From assembly GCA_965198995.1 (NCBI GenBank), contig CBDAQG010000002.1, positions 1,674,001 to 1,738,000 of the forward strand: DNA of 64,000 nt, in the 5' to 3' direction. Each line of letters starts with the position of its first letter. The stretch's first letter is position 1. A program made the translations under genes and the position numbers. The notes beneath the pieces are model-generated. The model saw only the letters and a program-made list of their open reading frames with translations, was not told where the DNA came from and searched no databases. The stretch comes from CAXMMR01 sp965198995 (GTDB taxonomy: Bacteria > Pseudomonadota > Alphaproteobacteria > Acetobacterales > Acetobacteraceae). Positions 26,720-35,800 of this stretch are shown piece by piece.

Positions 26720-26773
26720 CCTCCGCATCGTGTCGCGATGGCTGGGCCTCCGCATCGCGTTGCGATGGCTGGG
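26720..26773. repeat. 27-bp tandem duplication in the peroxiredoxin leader
   Basis: Two near-identical 27-bp units, 26720-26746 and 26747-26773, each starting CCTCCGCATCG and ending GATGGCTGGG, lie 11 bp upstream of the start codon. They duplicate the region expected to hold the promoter or 5' leader. Confidence 0.8.
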
Positions 26774-26850
26774 CTCGTTGTCCCGGCGACTTGGATACCC
26801 GGCAGTCTAGACCTGACACGCGGCGGACGGGAGGGCTGTTGACGGCTTGT

Positions 26851-28347
26851 TCACGATTTGGCGGCAGACTGCCGGGGCGGGGCGATTACGGCCCGGCGAG
26901 GCGGGGGTCGGCTGGGCGGGAGTTGGTTGGGCGGGGAATGGTTGGGCGGAAATTGGTTGGCCGGAGCTAGGGCGAGGCCGGCGCCGAGCAGGAGGAAGAA
27001 CCAGCCGGCATTGGGCAGGGTGAAGAAGGCGCTGGTGGAGGCGAGCGGCCACAGGGCGAGCAGGGCGGCGATGAACAGGGCGGCGCGTTGGGGATCCGGC
27101 CGGCGGAGCAGGCCCCGGCCGAGCGTCGCCAGCCAGGCGAGCACGGTGGCGCAGAACAGCAGCAGCCCGGGCAAGCCGCCGGAGGTGGCGGCCTCGAGAT
27201 AGTGGTTGTGCGGATGGATGTTGCAGCCGGAGCGGTCGGTGGGGCCGAGCGGGGCGCCGCCGAGCCAGCGCAGGCCGTGCTGATAGGCGGGATCGTCGCA
27301 GCCATGCCGGAAGCCGTCGAAGCCGAGGCCCAGCACGGGGTGGGCTTTGGTCATCACGGTGGCGCGGACGAGGATGTCGCCATAGGGGGTGCTGCCGAAA
27401 TGGGCGAGCTGGCGGGCGAACTTCAGCACCAGCTTGGCGAAGGTGGGCGGGGAGATCGCCGGCAGCGCGGCGAGCAGCACGGCGGCGAGGACGATGGTGG
27501 CAAGCACGGCCGGGCGGGTGCGCGGCAGCAGCACGCCGCAGGCGATGAGGCCGACGCCGGTGAGCAGGGCGGGCATGCGCTGGCCGATCAGGATCATGGT
27601 CGCGGTGGCGAACAGGACCAGGCCGGCGGCGGCGAGGCGTGGGGCCAGGTCGGGGTTCAAACCGGGGCGCCGGTTGGGATGCAGATCGGGGTGCAGATCG
27701 GGGGCCAGACCGGAGCTCAGGCCGGATTTCAGACTGGGGCGCGGGTTCGGACGGGCGAGGAGCGCCAGGGTGGGCGGCAGGATGGCGGGAAACAGGATCA
27801 GCACCAGTGCCGGCCCGGCGCGGGGCTGGCGGAACGGGCCGGTCAGCGCGCCGTCGCCCCAGCGCGGCCAGCCGAACAGGTTGCGGCCGAGCAGGTATTG
27901 CTGCCAGCACTCCAGCGCGACCCAGGCGGCGGCGGCGGCGACCATCCAGCCGAGGCCGCGCCGCAGGGCCGGGCGGTCGGGCAGCCACGTCGCCGCAGCG
28001 GCGGCGAGCAGCAGGAAGCGCACCGAGACCAGCGCCTGCAGGCACGAGCTCCAACGCCGGCCTGCGAGCGCGGCGGCGACAGGGCCGGCGCCGGCGTGCA
28101 GCGTGAACGGGACCGAGCAGATCACGAGCCAAACCCACCAGGCGGTGGCGGCGACGACCCAGAAGCGGCGCAGCCAGGCCCAGTTCGAGCGGCGGGCGCA
28201 GTCGGCGAGAAAGGCGACGTCGAGCAGGGCGATCAGGATTTCGCTGCCGGCGCGCGTGTACAGGATGGCGACCGGCAAGGCGAGGAAGGCGGCGGCGACG
28301 AGGCGATCATGCCACGCCTCGATGCGCGGCGCGTGGCGGCTGCTCAT
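26851..28347 (-). CDS. O-antigen ligase / Wzy-type polymerase family membrane protein
   Basis: A ~498-residue membrane protein with about ten transmembrane segments. The signature PHNHYLEAATSGGLPGLLLF (residues about 395-415) belongs to the large periplasmic loop and following helix of WaaL/Wzy proteins, which ligate or polymerise O-antigen or exopolysaccharide. In-phase minisatellites have expanded it: five 12-bp units (27682-27741) add a hydrophilic Pro/Leu/Asp stretch in a loop, and four 15-bp units (26905-26964) form a PPN-rich tail. The start is uncertain: Met codons at 28347, 28395 and further upstream are all in frame without a clear ribosome binding site. Confidence 0.78.
   Translation of the reverse strand: MSSRHAPRIEAWHDRLVAAAFLALPVAILYTRAGSEILIALLDVAFLADCARRSNWAWLRRFWVVAATAWWVWLVICSVPFTLHAGAGPVAAALAGRRWSSCLQALVSVRFLLLAAAAATWLPDRPALRRGLGWMVAAAAAWVALECWQQYLLGRNLFGWPRWGDGALTGPFRQPRAGPALVLILFPAILPPTLALLARPNPRPSLKSGLSSGLAPDLHPDLHPNRRPGLNPDLAPRLAAAGLVLFATATMILIGQRMPALLTGVGLIACGVLLPRTRPAVLATIVLAAVLLAALPAISPPTFAKLVLKFARQLAHFGSTPYGDILVRATVMTKAHPVLGLGFDGFRHGCDDPAYQHGLRWLGGAPLGPTDRSGCNIHPHNHYLEAATSGGLPGLLLFCATVLAWLATLGRGLLRRPDPQRAALFIAALLALWPLASTSAFFTLPNAGWFFLLLGAGLALAPANQFPPNHSPPNQLPPSRPPPRRAVIAPPRQSAAKS
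26905..26964. repeat. Four tandem 15-bp repeats inside the ligase gene
   Basis: Units at 26905, 26920, 26935 and 26950, each ending TTGG(G/C)CGG or TGGGCGG. They encode a repeating PPNxx tail at the C-terminus of the O-antigen-ligase-like protein. Confidence 0.8.
27682..27741. repeat. Five tandem 12-bp repeats inside the ligase gene
   Basis: Units at 27682, 27694, 27706, 27718 and 27730, each starting CAG(A/G). They keep the reading frame and add a short hydrophilic insert (DLHPDLHPN-type) to a loop of the membrane protein. Confidence 0.8.
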
Positions 28348-28639
28348 CGGGGCGGCGGGGCGGGGCGCGATGCGATCACGCGTAACGGCGGGCATTGCGG
28401 CGGGCGCGCGTGCGGCCGGGCGCGGCCTGGCGGCAGGCTCGGCAGCTGTTCGGCAGCGTGCACCGGCACGACGTGCGCGGCGGCCGCGCAACAGACACGG
28501 CGTGCGGTCGCAGGACGGGGGACTGAGGCAGCAGACCGACGTCTGGTCGGCATTGGCGTCCGGTGAGCTGTCAGCCTGCGCCGCCTATGAGACAGCCGCG
28601 CCGCGTGTTGGGCCTGAGCCACGGTTCCTCGGGAGATGT

Positions 28640-28682
28640 TTCCAAGCCTAGGCTTTGGTGGGGTCAAGGGGCAAAGCCCCGC
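28640..28682 (+). repeat. Family B repeat overlapping the end of a methyltransferase gene
   Basis: CCAAGCCTAGGCTTTGG followed by AAGGGGCAAAGCCCC. The methyltransferase stop codon and its last ~11 codons are inside it. Confidence 0.82.
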
Positions 28683-29313
28683 GGTGAGAGTTCCGGTTTA
28701 GCGTGCGACCGCGCGAGCGTGCCAACCATACAGTCCTCCCACCTGCCAGGCGATCCTCAATGGCGTGGGCAGTAATCTCGAAGCCGATCCGGTCCAGTTG
28801 CTCCTGGTACTCCGCAGGCCCAAGGCTCGCGTGATAAAGCGGGTCGCCGCGATAGCTGCCAACAGCTTCGCCGTAGGTCGGCCCACCATTGAACATCAGA
28901 ACCGCTCGACTGGCGCTGTGCCTGGCAAACACCTCGAACATGCGACGCTGATCGTCGGGGTTACAGTGAAACAGGCTGTCCCAGGCCAGGATACCGTCGA
29001 ACCGAGCGCCCAGCGCGATTGACCGCATGTCGGCGACAATCCATTCGTGAGCGGGCAGCCGCTCGCGACACAGCGAAATGAGCGTGGGCGAAGCATCGAC
29101 GCCCGTCACGCTCATGCCACAGCCAACCATGTTTGCGGCGACGGGCACTCCGCCGCCACAACCCAGATCCAGAACTTTGGCGCCCGCCGGCAGAGCTGAG
29201 ACGAAGCGATCGTGCCATGGCTGGTCGCTCCAGCCGCCGCCACGCCGGTCGGCCTCCCACTCACGGGCATGACGCTCGTAGTGGCCGATGATCAGGTCGG
29301 ACAGATCAGCCAT
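28648..29313 (-). CDS. Class I SAM-dependent methyltransferase
   Basis: A 221-residue methyltransferase. Motif I KVLDLGCGGGVPVAANM near 45, motif II VTGVDASPTLISLCRERL and motif IV FDGILAWDSLFHC are clear. I chose ATG 29311-29313 (MADLSDLI); an earlier in-frame Met would add 16 residues. The C-terminus (SHRGALPLDPTKA) is translated from a family B repeat. Substrate unknown. It lies in a run of minus-strand genes between a sulfotransferase and the O-antigen ligase, which may hint at glycan or small-molecule modification. Confidence 0.82.
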   Translation of the reverse strand: MADLSDLIIGHYERHAREWEADRRGGGWSDQPWHDRFVSALPAGAKVLDLGCGGGVPVAANMVGCGMSVTGVDASPTLISLCRERLPAHEWIVADMRSIALGARFDGILAWDSLFHCNPDDQRRMFEVFARHSASRAVLMFNGGPTYGEAVGSYRGDPLYHASLGPAEYQEQLDRIGFEITAHAIEDRLAGGRTVWLARSRGRTLNRNSHRGALPLDPTKA

Positions 29314-29471
29314 CCTACTCGCCAGGCCACGTTCGGCTGGCGCGGCCGACCGGGTGTGCACCGCGTCGACGACTCAGCATGCGCATCACACTCACCCCGT
29401 CCTCCACGCTCCACAGCCTGTCGGTCACGCCGCCTCGCCGCCTCTTCAAGCGCGGATCTGCAGCCGGATCC

Positions 29472-30611
29472 TCAGAGCTCGGACGCAATGGCGGCGTCGC
29501 GGCGGCGGTGCTGGGCTGGCAGGCGGGTGGGTCGCAGCGTGTAGTCGTAGCCCAGGCCGTGGCGCAGATGGCGGCGCAGGATGGCGGCGACGACGTGCTC
29601 GTCCGCCTCGGAGAACCGGATGGCGCTGCGGGCGCCGGCGGCCGGGATGATGGTCTCGGCATGGGTCGGGTCGAGGCGGGGCTGCAGCGCCTCGCGGCCG
29701 GTGAAGCACAGGCCGGCGGCCAGCGACGCCTCGTCGAGCGGGACCCGCAGATGCGTGGCGATGCGCTCGAGCCAGTGGCGCGGGCAGGCCTGCAGGTCTT
29801 CGTAGCGGACGATGAGGGTGTTGTGCGGGCGGGCGCGGGCGACGTCGCCCCAGCGATTGAAGAAGTGCACGTACCACCAGATGTCGGCGACGTGGCGACG
29901 CCCGAGCGGGTCGCCGCGCACATACTCGGCGAGGGTGCCGCCGTACTGCTGCTGCCACTTGACGAAGTTCGACAGCATGGCCTGCCGGATGTCGCGCACG
30001 AACACGACTACCGGCGGATGGTCGAGCAGGCGGGTGCGCCAGGCGAAGGCGCGCGAGGGGATGGTGTGCGAGCTGCCGATGCGGGGCAGGCCGGGGTAGG
30101 TGCTGGGCCAGCGCGGGTGGCCGATGATCGCGTCGGCGGCGGGGCCGCTGGCGTAGAACGGCGGGGCGACGCCGAACTGCCGGGCGATGGCGACGCTGAG
30201 CATGAACTTGACCCAGTGGGTGCCGGAGTTCTTGCCGGTGATCAGGAAGGCGTGCACGTCGCGATGCTGGAACAGAAAGAAGTTGGCGAGGTCGGCGCGC
30301 AGCACCCGGATGGCGAAGCGCAGGTGCTCGCCGACCGGCCGCCGCGCCTCGCCGGGACGGTCCGGCTCCAGCAGGGTGGCTGGGGCCATCAGCCGGGCGA
30401 GCATCAGGCCGGTGAGCGCGAAGCCGATCTCGTCGAGATGGCCGACATAGGGCAGGCGGTTGGGGATCAGGTCGATCCAGCCGTAGGAGTAGGCGAGGCC
30501 GGCGATGAAGGCGAGCTTGGACAGGGCGGCGCCGCGGACGCTGAACAGGCAGCGGCAGACGATGCCGAGCTGGAGGCGACACTGCGTCAGCAGAGGGGGC
30601 AGGCGGCGCAT
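29472..30611 (-). CDS. Sulfotransferase with N-terminal DUF1232-like segment
   Basis: A 379-residue protein. Residues about 30-75 (AYSYGWIDLIPNRLPYVGHLDE) match the DUF1232/YkvA motif, a short membrane-associated hairpin around DLIPD-like residues. From about 120 follows a sulfotransferase domain: HAFLITGKNSGTHWVKFML as the 5'-phosphosulfate loop, VVFVRDIRQAMLSNF as the 3'-phosphate motif and LIVRYEDLQACP. A conserved-looking Cys pair lies at the N-terminus. The fusion would place a sulfotransferase at the inner membrane face. The acceptor is unknown. Domain assignments come from motif reading only. Confidence 0.75.
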   Translation of the reverse strand: MRRLPPLLTQCRLQLGIVCRCLFSVRGAALSKLAFIAGLAYSYGWIDLIPNRLPYVGHLDEIGFALTGLMLARLMAPATLLEPDRPGEARRPVGEHLRFAIRVLRADLANFFLFQHRDVHAFLITGKNSGTHWVKFMLSVAIARQFGVAPPFYASGPAADAIIGHPRWPSTYPGLPRIGSSHTIPSRAFAWRTRLLDHPPVVVFVRDIRQAMLSNFVKWQQQYGGTLAEYVRGDPLGRRHVADIWWYVHFFNRWGDVARARPHNTLIVRYEDLQACPRHWLERIATHLRVPLDEASLAAGLCFTGREALQPRLDPTHAETIIPAAGARSAIRFSEADEHVVAAILRRHLRHGLGYDYTLRPTRLPAQHRRRDAAIASEL

Positions 30612-30806
30612 TTGGCATGGCTACCAGCTACACAGCGGCACATGAAGCCTTCGGGGGGCAAGAACCGCTTGGCGGCGGCGGCCGGTCGCTTTGGTGGTGC
30701 ATCGCGGGCCTGTGTGGGGGTGCCGGTAGCCTGCCCGATTGGGCTGCGATAAGAACGCGGACGGGGCGCTGCACACACCGGGCGGCGTGATCGAGGCGGG
30801 TGCGCG

Positions 30807-30992
30807 ATGGTGATGACACAGGACGCGTTGAATCAGGTTTTTGCCCTGCTGAGCGCGGGCAAGCTCGTCGAGGGCTGGACGCTCGAGCCCGGCGATGGGG
30901 CGGATGTGCTGCTGGACTTCAAGCGCGGCGCAAGCTGGCGGCGCGTGTCCGGCCAGGCGGAGTGGGTGGAGACGGTCAGCCAGGAGAGCTGA
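30807..30992 (+). CDS. 61-residue protein, paralogue of the 31987-32172 product
   Basis: A small soluble protein of unknown function. The sequence begins MVMTQDALNQVFALLS, continues VEGWTLEPGDGADVLLDFKRG and ends SWRRVSGQAEW. More than half of its residues are identical to the inverted gene 1 kb downstream, which shows this is a real conserved coding sequence. ATG 30807 or ATG 30813 may be used. The pattern of alternating hydrophobic residues suggests one helix followed by a three-stranded sheet. Confidence 0.72.
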   Translation: MVMTQDALNQVFALLSAGKLVEGWTLEPGDGADVLLDFKRGASWRRVSGQAEWVETVSQES

Positions 30993-31190
30993 GGCGGGCG
31001 CGGCCGTCCGGCTTGCGCTGGCGCGGCGGCGAGCGGGTCGTGCGGGTAGCCGGGTCGGGCGGGCTGTGGCGCCTCGGCCGCAGCCGCGGCGTCGCGTCGT
31101 CGGTGCTGCAACTCACGCGGGCGTGAGGCGTCACTGACCAGACGCGACGTGGAGCCAGTGGCGGCTCGCGCGGCAGGCGGAGGGTCTCCC

Positions 31191-31343
31191 ATGGTGCTCG
31201 TGCTTCTCATCATCCTGGCGGTGCTGGCCTTTGGCGGCGGTGGCTACGGCTTCTACTCGGGTGGCTCCTACGGCTATGGCGGCATCGGGCTGGGGACGAT
31301 CCTGGCGATCATCCTCATCGTCATACTGGTGCGGCGGGTTTAA
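31191..31343 (+). CDS. 50-residue glycine-rich membrane protein
   Basis: A very small protein with two hydrophobic segments, MVLVLLIILAVLAFGGGGYG and GLGTILAIILIVILVRRV, joined by a Gly/Tyr/Ser loop. It resembles DUF3309-type small membrane proteins of alphaproteobacteria, but the match is by composition and layout. GGAGG about 7 nt upstream of ATG 31191 supports the start over an earlier in-frame codon. Function unknown. Confidence 0.65.
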   Translation: MVLVLLIILAVLAFGGGGYGFYSGGSYGYGGIGLGTILAIILIVILVRRV

Positions 31344-31774
31344 CGCCGCGCTCAGGGGGGTGGCCGGCGCGGCGCTGCCTGGTGCCGGCGGCGCGCTCCA
31401 AGTGGCGGACGATGGCGGATGGCAAGCAGCCCCATGCGATCGCCCGGCAGGATGGCGCCGCTGGCAGTGTTGGGGCTGGGGGAGGGCTCGCGCGGCGCCG
31501 CATGACCGCGTGCGGATGAGCGTCGGGCCGGCGGACTGGGCGTGTTGGCTTGGCGAGCGGGCACGGAGGCGCTGATACGGCCGGCGGAGTTGGTGCCGCA
31601 GCTGTGGCCGGTCAGCTGGGCGGTGAACAGCGTGCGCAACCGGGCGACGCCGCCGGGCCGGATCGACGATCCGCATGCGCCGCCGCCGCGCGACCGTCCG
31701 TTGCGGCAGCACCTGGTGTAGCGACCGCAGGCACGGCCATTTGGCCGGGCGGCCGGCGACCCCATCTGAGTGGT
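31344..31774. other. Intergenic region, doubtful coding content
   Basis: About 430 bp between two tiny membrane-protein genes. A frame of about 59 codons (roughly 31542-31721, plus strand) ends in a Pro/Arg-rich sequence and has no family match, so I do not call it. No copy of either repeat family was found. Confidence 0.4.
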
Positions 31775-31954
31775 ATGGGTCGGGGTGGCATGGGCCGGGT
31801 CGTCAAGGCGTTGAGCTGGATGGCGGGGACGATCGCCGTGCTTGCGATCGCCTACGTGCTCTACTGCGTGGTCGCCATCGTCGTCGCCGGGCCGAACGCG
31901 GCGATCGGCGGCGTCGGGGCGGGGTTCGGCCGGGCGCTCAGGGCGTTCGAGTAG
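31775..31954 (+). CDS. 59-residue single-span membrane protein
   Basis: One hydrophobic helix (ALSWMAGTIAVLAIAYVLYCVVAIVVAG, about 12-38) is followed by a Gly/Ala-rich tail GGVGAGFGRALRAFE. ATG 31775 and ATG 31790 are both possible starts. There is no recognised family. It is the third very short gene within 1.3 kb and may belong with the neighbouring small proteins, or may not be translated. Confidence 0.5.
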   Translation: MGRGGMGRVVKALSWMAGTIAVLAIAYVLYCVVAIVVAGPNAAIGGVGAGFGRALRAFE

Positions 31955-31986
31955 CCGGTCCGGCGGGCCGCTCTGACGGATGGCGC

Positions 31987-32172
31987 TCAGCTTTGCTGGG
32001 CCCGTTCGGTCCAGCTCGCCTCGGCGGATCGACGCATCCAGCTATCGCCGCGCTTGTAGTCCATGAGCACCTGCGCGTCCTCGGCGGGTTCGATGGTCCA
32101 GCCCTCGACGCGCCTGCCTTCGCTGAGGAGGGCGAAGACCTGGTTCAGTTCGTCCTGGTTCATTGATGACAT
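31987..32172 (-). CDS. 61-residue protein, paralogue of the 30807-30992 product
   Basis: Sequence MSSMNQDELNQVFALLS, VEGWTIEPAEDAQVLMDYKRG, SWMRRSAEASW, aligning end to end with the gene at 30807 in opposite orientation. Conserved positions include LNQVFALLS, G, VEGWT-EP, VL-D-KRG and SW-R-S. The start is ATG 32170-32172 or ATG 32161-32163. No function is known to me. Confidence 0.72.
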   Translation of the reverse strand: MSSMNQDELNQVFALLSEGRRVEGWTIEPAEDAQVLMDYKRGDSWMRRSAEASWTERAQQS

Positions 32173-32279
32173 GCCCTCACTCTGCCGCCGCCGGCGTCGC
32201 ACGCGCGGGCCGGCCCGCGGATGGCTTGCCGGCCCCACTGCCGGCGCGGGGAGTATGCCGCTGCAGGCTGAAGGAAGGG

Positions 32280-32675
32280 TTAATGGCCTGGGCGAGCGAG
32301 GTAGTGGTCGATCTCGTCGGCGATCATGTCGGGGGTGATGCTGGGGGCGATGCTGGGGGCGACCGCGAGGGCGGCCGGGTCGGCGCGGCGGAACGGGCGG
32401 AGGCAGGGGCTGACGAAGAGCGCGAAGGCGTCGCGCGGCGGGATGCCGAGGAGCTCGGCGACGCCGCCGAACCACGCCGCGGTGGCCGGGCCGCGCTCAT
32501 GCCACAGCCGGTAGCACAGGCCCATCGCGCAGGTGTGGCAGTTGCTGAAATCCCACTTGAAGCCGGGCGGCCAGGTCTGAGGATGGCGCAGGACGTAGGC
32601 CAAGGCGGACATTGACGGGCGCTGCAGCGGCACGGGCGGCAGGCCGGCCTCGGACGTCAGAACACCATCGAACAT
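32280..32675 (-). CDS. Hypothetical cysteine-containing protein
   Basis: A 131-residue protein I do not recognise. The centre holds FSNCHTCAMGLCYRLW (about 43-58), a compact group of three Cys and one His that could bind metal or form a disulfide/thioether. A helical C-terminus follows (ITPDMIADEIDHYLA). No signal peptide. A GAGGAG-type sequence precedes ATG 32673-32675. It is separate from the hsd operon, which ends 140 bp away. Confidence 0.6.
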   Translation of the reverse strand: MFDGVLTSEAGLPPVPLQRPSMSALAYVLRHPQTWPPGFKWDFSNCHTCAMGLCYRLWHERGPATAAWFGGVAELLGIPPRDAFALFVSPCLRPFRRADPAALAVAPSIAPSITPDMIADEIDHYLARPGH

Positions 32676-32816
32676 CAGGGTCTCCTCGTGCGGTCGGTGG
32701 CCGAGTGTACCGCCTGATGATTAACCGGAGCTTTATGGCGACGGTTCCAAGGCCCGCCTGCGCCGGGCCGGCCTGCGACGGCGCGGCGCAAGCCTTTGGG
32801 TTGAACCCCGTCCGCC

Positions 32817-35800
32817 TCAAGCGGCGGCGCGTTTCTTCACGTCATCGAGGATGAGGAGGAGTTCGATCGTCGCGTCCTCGTTGAACAGGCCTTCGACGCC
32901 GGCAGGGCTGAGGTCCGTGTAGGGCGACTCGTACAGCCGCTCGGCCGGCATGACGCCGTTCTCGGTAAGGTGCTCGACGACCATGTCCATCAGCTCGATT
33001 TGGTTTGCGGTCAGCTTGCGGCCGGCGAGGAAGCGGGCGAAGGCGGCCTTGGCGGCGGCGCGGTCGAGGCCGACCAGCGAGCGGACGAAGAGGCCGAGGC
33101 CTTGCGCGTCGGTCTTGGCGCGATCGATGTCTTCGGGGTTGCCGGTGCCGCTTTCGCGCAGCATGCGCTCGAGCTCCTCGAGGTCGGTGGGCGTGAGCTG
33201 GTGATTGCTGCGCAGCTTATGGATGACGACGTGGTTCTCGTGTTGGCGTAGGAAGTGTCGGACTTTGGCGCGAAATTTTTCAAAATCGTCGGGCGGGGTG
33301 AAGCGGGCGAAGGCGATCTCTTCGACTTCGCCGATCACGTCTTCGAAGTTGGTGTAGAGGGTGGCGCGCTTGCGGCGCTCGATGAGGTGGACGAGGCCGC
33401 GCAGCTTGCGGCGGGCTTCGTCGAGCAGGCAGATGGTGATGTCCTGCCACCAGTCGGTGGTCTGGATTTCCTGGATGAGCACCATCTGCGCGGCGATGAC
33501 GGGAATGTTCGACTGTTCTTCCAGGGCGGCGGCGATCTCGACCACGCGGGTCTTGAGCTTGGCGAAGGGGACGGGCTTGCCGAGGACGCCGGGCTGCAAG
33601 CTGAGGATGAGCAAATCGAACTGCTTGGCCTCTAAACCGTCGGGCGGTCGTTCCGTTGGCAGATCGGCAAGGGCGTCCAGCTTGCGGCCGGAGTCTTCAT
33701 CGAGTTTCTGCCAGGCTTCGGGTGCCGCGTAGGTTTCGACGAGGCGGCGCTGCGGGCGGACGATGAAGTTCTCCGGGTTCATTGCCTGCACGTCGGCGAG
33801 GAGGTGGTCGGCGGTGGCGCGGCGGAGCGAGAGGTCGGCGTCACTGCTTTCAGGGCGCTGGTCGAGGGTGACGACGAGGGTGACGCGGGTCTTGAACAGT
33901 TTGGCGGAGAGGCTTTCGGCGACGGTACCCTCGATGGTCGGGACGTCCTGGCTGAAATATTCAAGGTTTTGGCAGAAGTCGAAGACGGTGAAATTCTGCT
34001 TGTCCTGGCCGGGGCCGAAGAGCTCGGGGCAGAGGCGGGTGCCGCGGCCGATCATCTGGGTGAACTTGGTTTTCGAGCGGACGAACTTGAAGAAGAGGAG
34101 GTTGACCACTTCGGGGACGTCGATGCCGGTGTCGAGCATGTCGACGCTGATGGCGATGTGGGGCGGCTTGCTGGCCTGAGAGAAATTGTCGATCAGGCTC
34201 TGGGCGTGGCTGACGCTGAAATCAATGAGCTGAGCAAATTCGCCCTTCAGGTTCGGATAGTTGGCATCGAAACGTTTCTGGATGTAGACGGCGTGGGCGT
34301 GGTTCTTGGCGAAGATGATGGTCTTGCCGACGCGGTCGCCGGCTTGCACGTGCTGGCCGTGGATCATCAGGTGGGCGAGGGCCTTGTCGACGGTGTCCTG
34401 GTTGAAGAGCCATTTGTTCAGGGCTTGCGGGTCGATGTGGTCCGGCGTGCCGTCCTCCTCCCCCCATTCGAGCGCGTCCCAGTTCTCCTTCTCGTCGTCG
34501 GAGAGGTCGTCGTAGCGGATGCCCTGGCGCTGGAATTTGAGCGGCACCGAGAGGGCGCGCATGGGGACGAGGTAGCCGTCTTTCACGGCGGCTTCGAGGG
34601 GGTAGGCGTCGGTGGGGACGCCGGTTTCGAGGTCGAACAGGCCGTAGGTGTTGCGGTCGATCTCGTCCTTGGGGGTGGCGGTGAGGCCGACGAGGAGGCT
34701 GTCGAACCAGTCGAAGATGGCGGCGTATTTGCGGTAGATCGAGCGGTGCGCCTCGTCGACGATGATCAGGTCGAAGTGGCCGGGACCGAAACGACGGGCG
34801 CCGGATTGCTGCTCCTCGATCAGGCGCATCATCGTCGGGTAGGTGGAAACGTAGACGCGGCCTTCGGTCGATTTGTCGGTGACTAGGTTGACCGGGGCGG
34901 CGGCCGGGAGGTGGTGCTTGAAGGCGTTGACCGCCTGGGTGACGAGGGCGGTGCGGTCGGCGAGGAAGAGGACGCGCTTGGCCCAGTTCTGGCGCATCAG
35001 CAGGTCGACCAGGGCGATGACGGTGCGGGTCTTGCCGGCGCCGGTGGCCATGACGACGAGGGCGCGGCGCTGGCGGTCGCGCTCGAAGTGTTCGGCGATG
35101 CGGCGGATGGCGCGCTGCTGGTAGTAGCGCTCGACGATCGCCTTGTCGGGCTCGGCGTCGGCGAGCGGGCGGCGGGTGGTGCGGCGCTGGACGAGCAAAG
35201 CGAGCTCGGACTGCTTGTAGAAGCCGGCGACCTGGCGGGGCGGGTAATTCGTGTCGTCCCAGAGCCAGTGCTCGTAGCCGTTGGAGTAGAAGATGATCGG
35301 GCGCTGGCCGTGCATGGCTTGCAGGCAGTCGGCGTAGAGTTTGGCCTGGTGCTGGCCGGCGCCCGGGTCGGTGCGGGTGCGTTTGGCTTCGACGAGGGCG
35401 AGGGGTTTGCCGTCGGCGCCCCAGAGCACGTAGTCGACGCGGCCGGCGCCGGTGGGAGTGGGCATGCCGGTGACGGGGTATTCGGCGACGTGTTGGCCGG
35501 CCGGGTCCCAGCTGGCCTCGCGGAGCAGCAGGTCGATCAGGGCGTTGCGGGTTTCGGCTTCCTTGTAGTCGTGGGTGTCGAGGGTGGCGAGGTTGATGGC
35601 GAGGGCGGCGGCGACCTGCTCGCGCAGGGTTTTCAGCTCGGCGTCGGCTTCGGCATGGTCAGCTTGCAGCTTGGCGTAGGCGGCGTCGCGCTCGTGCAGC
35701 TCGGCTTCGCGGCGGCGGAGCTGGTCGAGGGTGATTTTCGCCACCTGTGCCATCGGGCGTGGGAGTTTGGCGGGGTCGAAGGCGAGGGTGTCGGCGGGTT

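Noticed and set aside
31542..31721. A 59-codon frame ending in a Pro/Arg-rich sequence
   Set aside because: No start signal, no homologue recognised, compositional bias typical of non-coding GC-rich DNA.
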